From contig CAKQNZ010000028.1 of the NCBI GenBank assembly GCA_934255435.1, positions 1-17,066 of the forward strand: a stretch of 17,066 nucleotides of DNA, read 5' to 3'. Below the pieces are notes generated by a model. The model saw only the letters and a program-made list of their open reading frames with translations. It ran no database searches and was not told the origin of the DNA. Of the stretch, positions 13,377-17,066 are shown in pieces. Every line of letters starts with the position of its first letter. The stretch's first letter is position 1. This DNA is from an uncultured Clostridia bacterium. GTDB lineage: Bacteria > Bacillota > Clostridia > Peptostreptococcales > Anaerovoracaceae. Made by a program: the position numbers and the translations under genes.

Positions 13377-13408
13377 CCTGATGCATGAACTCATGATACG
13401 GCATCAGG
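13377..13408. repeat. Inverted repeat beside the birA terminator
   Basis: CCTGATGC (13377-13384) and GCATCAGG (13401-13408) are perfect 8-bp arms. The loop contains ATGA..TCAT, which can pair again. It lies immediately downstream of the birA terminator in the direction of birA transcription. There is no T-run; the role is unknown. Confidence 0.45.
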
Positions 13409-13414
13409 AGGCAA

Positions 13415-13447
13415 AAAATATACCGGGCGATGGACCCGGTATATTTT
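13415..13447. terminator. Strong intrinsic terminator of birA
   Basis: Perfect 13-bp arms, AAAATATACCGGG (13415-13427) and CCCGGTATATTTT (13435-13447), with a 7-base loop. On the minus strand it ends in TATATTTTTT, a strong stop for birA, 17 bp after its stop codon. It is near-symmetrical and could work in both directions. Confidence 0.9.
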
Positions 13448-13464
13448 CGTGTATCTGTCATGAT

Positions 13465-14475
13465 CTATTCAAGTCTTATGGAGATCTCTCCTGTACTCAG
13501 TGTTTCCCTTGTTCCATCTGTGTAGATGACTTCAAGTCCGCCTGCAGGGCTTATGCCAAGGGCTTTTGCAGCAAGTCCGCCCGATTCACTGGAAATATCC
13601 TTGCGGTATCCGCCCTTGTACACTTTGATGTTCCTGCCAAGGACAAGACTCTTTGCACGGTACTCCTGCATGAAATCTGGTTCTGCACCGGGCGTATCAA
13701 TGGCAGTTTCAGTAATCTGGTCGATAAGATCCAGTGTTCTGGCCGTTATCCTGCCGACAAGGGCTGATTTTGAATAATTCCCTTCTACAGCGCCTGCCAC
13801 TTTCAGCAGTTCCTCAGGAAAATCCTTCAGGTTTGTGTTGATGCCGATGCCCACGACGATGCTTTCGATGCGCCCGCTTTCAAAATCAGATATGGCCTCC
13901 GAAGCGATACCGCATACCTTTTTGCCGTTTACATATATATCGTTCACCCACTTTATCATAGCATCTGTGCCGCAGACTTCATCAAGAGAGGTCGCTACGG
14001 CAACGGCTGCTGCTGATGTGATGAGCAGAGCGTGACTTATATCCAGCGGTTTTCTGATTATGATACTCAGATAGATGCCTTCAAGGGGAGAAAAGAAGCT
14101 CCTGCCGAGTCTGCCTCTGCCTGCTGTCTGCTGTTTTGCCAGGACTATCGTGCCGTGGGGAGCGTTGTCTGTCGCAAACTGCTTCGCACGGAGATTGGTC
14201 GAGTCGATGGTATCGTACAGATGGATCTCATTGTCCCTGTATTTTGCAGGCAGGGAAAGCCGCAGGCTGTCTTCTGTTATCAGCCAGCTCTCGCTCATCA
14301 TCATGTAGCCTTTGTTCGTCACTGCTTCGATGGGATAGCCTTCTTCTCTGAGTTTTTTGATGGCTTTCCATACGGCAGTGCGGGAAACCTGAAGCATACT
14401 GGAAAGGGCTTCCCCTGAAAGAAAATCATCTTTCGAAGCCTCCAGCGCTTCAAGCACGGAATCTTTTACAGTCAT
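13465..14475 (-). CDS. birA: Bifunctional biotin ligase / biotin operon repressor
   Basis: Activates biotin with ATP, attaches it to carrier lysines and, through an N-terminal winged helix, represses biotin genes. The start at 14475 is fixed by AGGAGG six bases upstream and by a promoter whose predicted start (about 14489) lies downstream of the longer frame's ATG at 14568. The 336 residues comprise an HTH (about 17-60; VSRTAVWKAIKKLREEGYPI), the biotinyl-5'-AMP loop GRGRLGRSF (119-127), KWVNDIYVNGKKVCGI (175-190), GIGINTN (209-215) and a small C-terminal domain. The presence of the HTH marks a class II, regulatory BirA. No biotin biosynthesis or transport gene is near it in this window. Confidence 0.95.
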   Translation of the reverse strand: MTVKDSVLEALEASKDDFLSGEALSSMLQVSRTAVWKAIKKLREEGYPIEAVTNKGYMMMSESWLITEDSLRLSLPAKYRDNEIHLYDTIDSTNLRAKQFATDNAPHGTIVLAKQQTAGRGRLGRSFFSPLEGIYLSIIIRKPLDISHALLITSAAAVAVATSLDEVCGTDAMIKWVNDIYVNGKKVCGIASEAISDFESGRIESIVVGIGINTNLKDFPEELLKVAGAVEGNYSKSALVGRITARTLDLIDQITETAIDTPGAEPDFMQEYRAKSLVLGRNIKVYKGGYRKDISSESGGLAAKALGISPAGGLEVIYTDGTRETLSTGEISIRLE

Positions 14476-14495
14476 GACTGCCTCCTGTTGTTGTA

Positions 14496-14523
14496 ATGAT
14501 ATCATATGATTTAAAATTGTAAA
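14496..14523 (-). promoter_or_regulatory. Promoter of birA
   Basis: Minus strand: -35 TTTACA (14518-14523), 16-bp spacer, -10 TATCAT (14496-14501), each one mismatch from consensus. The spacer contains the perfect palindrome ATCATATGAT (14501-14510). Directly upstream a CCACG-GAGA-CGTGG dyad (14524-14537) could be part of an operator; no typical two-arm BirA site was recognised. Confidence 0.65.
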
Positions 14524-14573
14524 CCACGGAGACGTGGCTGTCAACTCGGAAATGAAGCACCTTTGCAAAGAGA

Positions 14574-14603
14574 TTTACATATATAGCATGTATATGATAG
14601 AAT
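14574..14603 (+). promoter_or_regulatory. Promoter of galE
   Basis: -35 TTTACA (14574-14579), 18-bp spacer, -10 TAGAAT (14598-14603). Predicted start near 14610, leaving a leader of about 92 nt. The ribosome binding site AAAGGAGA is intact 9 bp before the ATG, so expression signals are preserved despite the broken gene. Confidence 0.6.
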
Positions 14604-14701
14604 CAAGTCAGGAAATAAGTAAATGACCAGAATGAATGGACCGGAGAAGATATTACAGGTCTGTTCTGTTTGTGTAAAGATAACGAAAGGAGATGGCTTT
14701 C

Positions 14702-15685
14702 ATGCCGATCCTTATTACAGGCGGCGCCGGTTATATCGGCTCCCATACAGTTGGATATTTCAAAGAAAAAGATGAGGACGTCATAGTAGCTGACAGTCTG
14801 AAAACTGGTCACAGAGAAGCGATAACTGGCTGCCGGTTTTACTAGGGAGATATACAGGACAGAAGTTTTACGGACAGGGTATTCAGGGAAAATGATATAG
14901 AAGCTGTGATACATTTTGCAGCGGATTCCATTGTTTCAGAGAGTATGGACGATCCTCTGGAATACTACGACAACAATGTCTGCGGCATGGTGCGTCTGCT
15001 GGAGGTGATGAGGGAGCATGATATAAAAAAGATCATCTTCAGCTCGTCAGCTGCGGTGTATGGAGAACCTGACCATATCCCGGTGACAGAGGTGTATGAT
15101 ACTGTGCCGGAAAACGCATACGGCGAGACGAAGCTGGCTATGGAGAAAATGATGGAATGGTGCAGCAGAGCATATGGCATCTCATATGTTTCTCTGCGGT
15201 ATTTCAATGCATGCGGAGCGCACCCTCTGGGTAGTATGGGAGAAGACCACTATCCGGAGACACACCTGATACCGCTGATACTGCAGGTACTGCTGGGCAG
15301 ATGTGACAGGCTGATGATATATGGTGATGATCATGATACTCCTGACGGTACATGTATCAGGGATTATGTCCATGTCATGGACCTTGCGGCAGCCCATCAT
15401 CTGGCACTGGAGTATCTGAGAAGTGGAGGCGCCAGCGATGTGTTCAACCTTGGCAGCGGCAGAGGATATTCTGTAAAGGAAATACTCGACGCAGCGTGCC
15501 GAGTCACAGCCCACCCTATACCGGCAGATGTGACGGGTAGGAGGGCAGGAGACCCATCGGTGCTGGTGGCGTCTTCAGAAAAAGCAAAGAAGGTTCTGGG
15601 CTGGACCCCGGAGCACGATTCGATAGAACAGATGATATCAGATGCATGGCGATGGCATGCATCACATCCTGACGGCTACAGATAG
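14702..15685 (+). pseudogene. galE: UDP-glucose 4-epimerase interrupted by an in-frame amber codon
   Basis: UDP-glucose/UDP-galactose epimerase of the extended SDR family. From the ATG at 14702 the frame reads [20 protein letters not shown] (NAD-binding GxxGxxG) for 47 codons and then meets TAG at 14843-14845. In the same frame homology continues at once with GDIQDRSF, matching the family's FY(Q/E)GD-RD stretch, then SSSAAVYGE (from residue 115), the catalytic Tyr140 and Lys144 in YGETK, NACGAHPLGSMGE and the RRAGDPSVLVAS segment. Length without the stop would be 327, which is normal. A CAG to TAG change explains it. Restart at GTG 14906 would lack the NAD-binding motif and a ribosome binding site, so the product is probably inactive unless the amber codon is read through or is a sequencing error. 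Confidence 0.88.
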
Positions 15686-15703
15686 CAGCTGTCATTTTTT
15701 TTT
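15671..15703 (+). terminator. Intrinsic terminator of galE
   Basis: GACGGCT (15671-15677) pairs with AGCTGTC (15687-15693), seven pairs with one G-T wobble. One A and then nine T follow. It overlaps the end of the galE frame. Confidence 0.8.
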
Positions 15704-15724
15704 GAAATAATTTGCATAGAACTG

Positions 15725-15753
15725 TTGACAAATGTATCCGGCGGGATTATATT
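15725..15753 (+). promoter_or_regulatory. SigA-type promoter of the GntR-ABC operon
   Basis: -35 TTGACA (15725-15730, perfect), 17-bp spacer, -10 TATATT (15748-15753). The start is expected near 15760, inside the inverted repeat at 15756-15781. Confidence 0.85.
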
Positions 15754-15755
15754 GT

Positions 15756-15781
15756 TATTGTCCTAAGCACATAAGACAATA
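15756..15781 (+). promoter_or_regulatory. Candidate operator for the GntR/YtrA regulator
   Basis: Inverted repeat TATTGTCCTA (15756-15765) and TAAGACAATA (15772-15781), nine of ten positions symmetric, separated by AGCACA. It sits directly after the -10 and over the predicted start, a typical repression position. YtrA-type regulators commonly repress their own ABC operon, so this is the most likely binding site. Confidence 0.6.
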
Positions 15782-15841
15782 GCACAAATGAACCGAAAAT
15801 ATCGCAGGGACACAGAACAAACATAAAGGAGGTGTACAGGG

Positions 15842-16210
15842 TTGGACTGGAAACTTGATGACAGCCGGCCGATATGGCCTCAGCTGAAGGAACAGCTGAT
15901 AATAGCCATCGTGGCAGGCAGATATCCCATGGGAGGACCTTTCCCTACGGTGAGAGAACTGGCACAGGATGCGGGAGTGAACCGCAATACGATGCAGAGG
16001 GCTCTGAGTGAGCTGGAACATGACGGATTCGTCATGACCAACAGGACGTCAGGAAGGACAGTGACCACAGATGAAGGGCTGGTGGAAGCAATGAAAACAA
16101 AGATAGCAATGGAGAATATCGACAGATTCATCAGGGAGATGGAAGCCATCGGGTACGATGCAGACGACATCGTGCAGATGATAAAAGAAAGAGGGGAAGA
16201 AGATAAATGA
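15842..16210 (+). CDS. GntR-family regulator, YtrA subfamily
   Basis: A 122-residue repressor. The winged helix spans about residues 10-76: WPQLKEQLIIAIVAGRYPMG, PTVRELAQDAGVNRNTMQRAL (recognition helix about 47-58) and the wing NRTSGRTVT. Only a short C-terminal helical tail (about 80-122) follows, as in YtrA-type members, with no sugar or organic-acid binding domain. It starts at TTG 15842 with AAAGGAGG about 9 bp upstream; no in-frame ATG lies nearby. It overlaps the ABC ATPase gene by 4 nt (ATGA), so the regulator and transporter form one coupled unit, probably autoregulated through 15756-15781. Many such systems respond to cell-envelope-active compounds; the inducer here is unknown. Confidence 0.9.
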   Translation: MDWKLDDSRPIWPQLKEQLIIAIVAGRYPMGGPFPTVRELAQDAGVNRNTMQRALSELEHDGFVMTNRTSGRTVTTDEGLVEAMKTKIAMENIDRFIREMEAIGYDADDIVQMIKERGEEDK

Positions 16211-16944
16211 AGCAGAACGCACTTATAGAGTGTCATGATCTGAGCAAGACCTTCGGCAGCAGATTCGCTCTTGACGGAGTGGACCTTGAGATCGGCAGGG
16301 GAAGGATAGCTGGTCTTTTAGGACCAAACGGCAGCGGGAAAACGACACTGATAAAACTTATGAATGGTCTCATCAGACCGACAAAAGGGGAATTACTTAT
16401 AGATGGTCACAGGCCGGGAGTTTACACGAAATCCATCGTGAGCTATCTGCCGGACAGACCGTATTTCGCAGACTGGATGACAGTGAAGGATCTGCTGGAC
16501 ATGTTTGCAGGATTTTACAGTGACTTCGATACCGCCAAGGCAGTGGAAATGTGTGCAGCCATGAACATAAAGCCGTCAGACAGGATCAAACCTATGTCAA
16601 AGGGTACCAGGGAAAAGGTGCAGCTGATCCTTGTGATGAGCCGCAGAGCTCAGCTTTACCTGCTGGATGAGCCGATAGCAGGAGTCGATCCTGCAGCCAG
16701 GGACTATATACTTTCCACGATAATCAACAACTACAATGAAGACGGTACAGTCCTGATATCCACGCATCTGATATCGGATATAGAGAGGGTGCTTGACGAA
16801 GTGGTTTTCATCATGAACGGCAGAGTCATAAGACATGAAGCTGTAGACGATATCAGGGAAAAAGAAGGAAAGTCCATAGACGAGGTATTCAGGGACACAT
16901 TCAGGATGGTCCCTTATATGGGGGTGAATGGAAATGACAGGTAA
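16207..16944 (+). CDS. ABC transporter ATP-binding protein (YtrB-like)
   Basis: A 245-residue nucleotide-binding subunit. Walker A GPNGSGKT (39-46), Walker B LYLLDEP with catalytic Glu155, D-loop GVDP and H-loop His187 (STHLISD) are all present. The signature is MSKGTREKV instead of LSGGQ, common in YtrB/EcsA-like exporters. The Q-loop position has LPDRPYF without the usual Gln. The last 40 residues form a short extension. It works with the permease starting at 16934 to move an unidentified substrate across the membrane, under the control of the upstream GntR regulator. It overlaps both neighbours (4 nt and 11 nt). Confidence 0.93.
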   Translation: MKQNALIECHDLSKTFGSRFALDGVDLEIGRGRIAGLLGPNGSGKTTLIKLMNGLIRPTKGELLIDGHRPGVYTKSIVSYLPDRPYFADWMTVKDLLDMFAGFYSDFDTAKAVEMCAAMNIKPSDRIKPMSKGTREKVQLILVMSRRAQLYLLDEPIAGVDPAARDYILSTIINNYNEDGTVLISTHLISDIERVLDEVVFIMNGRVIRHEAVDDIREKEGKSIDEVFRDTFRMVPYMGVNGNDR

Positions 16945-17066
16945 ACTCGTAAAATATGAATTCAGATCCAGCATCAAACTCATGGCGGTGTTATGGGCGG
17001 CGTTGATAGTATCCAGCTGTCTGTTCAGTTTCAGCTCCAATGTGCTGGATACGACACTGTCAGGGA
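16934..17066 (+). CDS. ABC transporter permease, N-terminal fragment
   Basis: An open frame from ATG 16934 to the window's end, 44 residues seen: MTGKLVKYEFRSSIKLMAVL and onward, with a first hydrophobic segment at about residues 15-31 (LMAVLWAALIVSSCLFSF). The start LVKYEFRSS is typical of ABC-2 type permeases paired with YtrB-like ATPases. It overlaps the ATPase gene by 11 nt and GGGGGTG lies about 7 bp upstream. The rest is outside the window, so family and length are tentative. Confidence 0.75.
   Translation, partial: MTGKLVKYEFRSSIKLMAVLWAALIVSSCLFSFSSNVLDTTLSG

Noticed and set aside
14476..14568. Longer birA start at 14568
   Set aside because: It lies upstream of the predicted birA promoter; the ATG at 14475 has AGGAGG and matches the usual N-terminus.
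14843..14845. Amber codon read as pyrrolysine or sense-recoded UAG
   Set aside because: TAG serves as an ordinary stop in several genes here, no recoding element is apparent, and GalE has no known functional non-standard residue at this place.
14906..15685. A separate intact short epimerase starting at GTG 14906
   Set aside because: Homology extends upstream in the same frame through the amber codon to 14702; a protein from 14906 would lack the NAD-binding motif and has no ribosome binding site.

Overview
The window looks like a chromosomal segment from a low-to-moderate G+C Gram-positive anaerobe, most likely a gut-type Clostridia. The reasons are strong AGGAGG-type ribosome binding sites, SigA-like promoters, heavy use of ATA (Ile) and AGG/AGA (Arg) codons, YtrA-type GntR/ABC and LarE/NnrE/MazG genes, and a compact corrinoid tail-assembly operon. 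The genus cannot be named from the sequence alone. No phage genes, insertion sequence, tRNA, rRNA or CRISPR array was seen.

Layout. 1-1584 (+): the end of a phosphohexomutase gene, then nnrE (NAD(P)HX epimerase). 1617-1651: a hairpin terminator serving both converging units. 1746-4029 (-): an operon of a DMT-family transporter, larE and mazG, driven by a good promoter at 4098-4126. 4181-8788 (+): a cobalamin nucleotide-loop operon made of a TIM-barrel isomerase-like gene, cobT, cobU, cobS, a short second CobU-like gene and cobC, tightly packed or overlapping. cysK and then rnhA follow. 10414-10743 (-): a small ArsR-type regulator with its own promoter. 10824-11449: two tandem copies of a non-coding element of about 290 bp. 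11482-14475 (-): a small zinc-ribbon protein, a membrane-anchored GH3 glycosidase (NagZ-like) and birA. 14702-15685 (+): galE with an in-frame amber stop at codon 48. 15725-17066 (+): a GntR/YtrA regulator, an ABC ATPase and the start of its permease, with a candidate operator beside the promoter.

How the genes work together. CobT activates the lower-ligand base, CobU makes adenosylcobinamide-GDP, CobS joins the two parts, and CobC is the expected phosphatase. Together they complete cobalamin from cobinamide or salvaged precursors; no corrin-ring genes are in view. The two CobU-like proteins appear to share out the family's motifs between them, which is unusual. CobT carries an acidic N-terminal extension of about 92 residues.

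The strongest candidate for something undescribed is the tandem element at 10824-11449. Its pairing pattern (terminator hairpins with U-tracts, a UUCG tetraloop, compensatory base changes between copies, a G-U wobble that pairs on only one strand) points to a structured small RNA transcribed from the minus strand. It carries conserved C/U-rich unpaired segments. The other notable points are the nonsense-mutated galE and a cob-operon promoter placed so close to the start codon that its mRNA may be leaderless.
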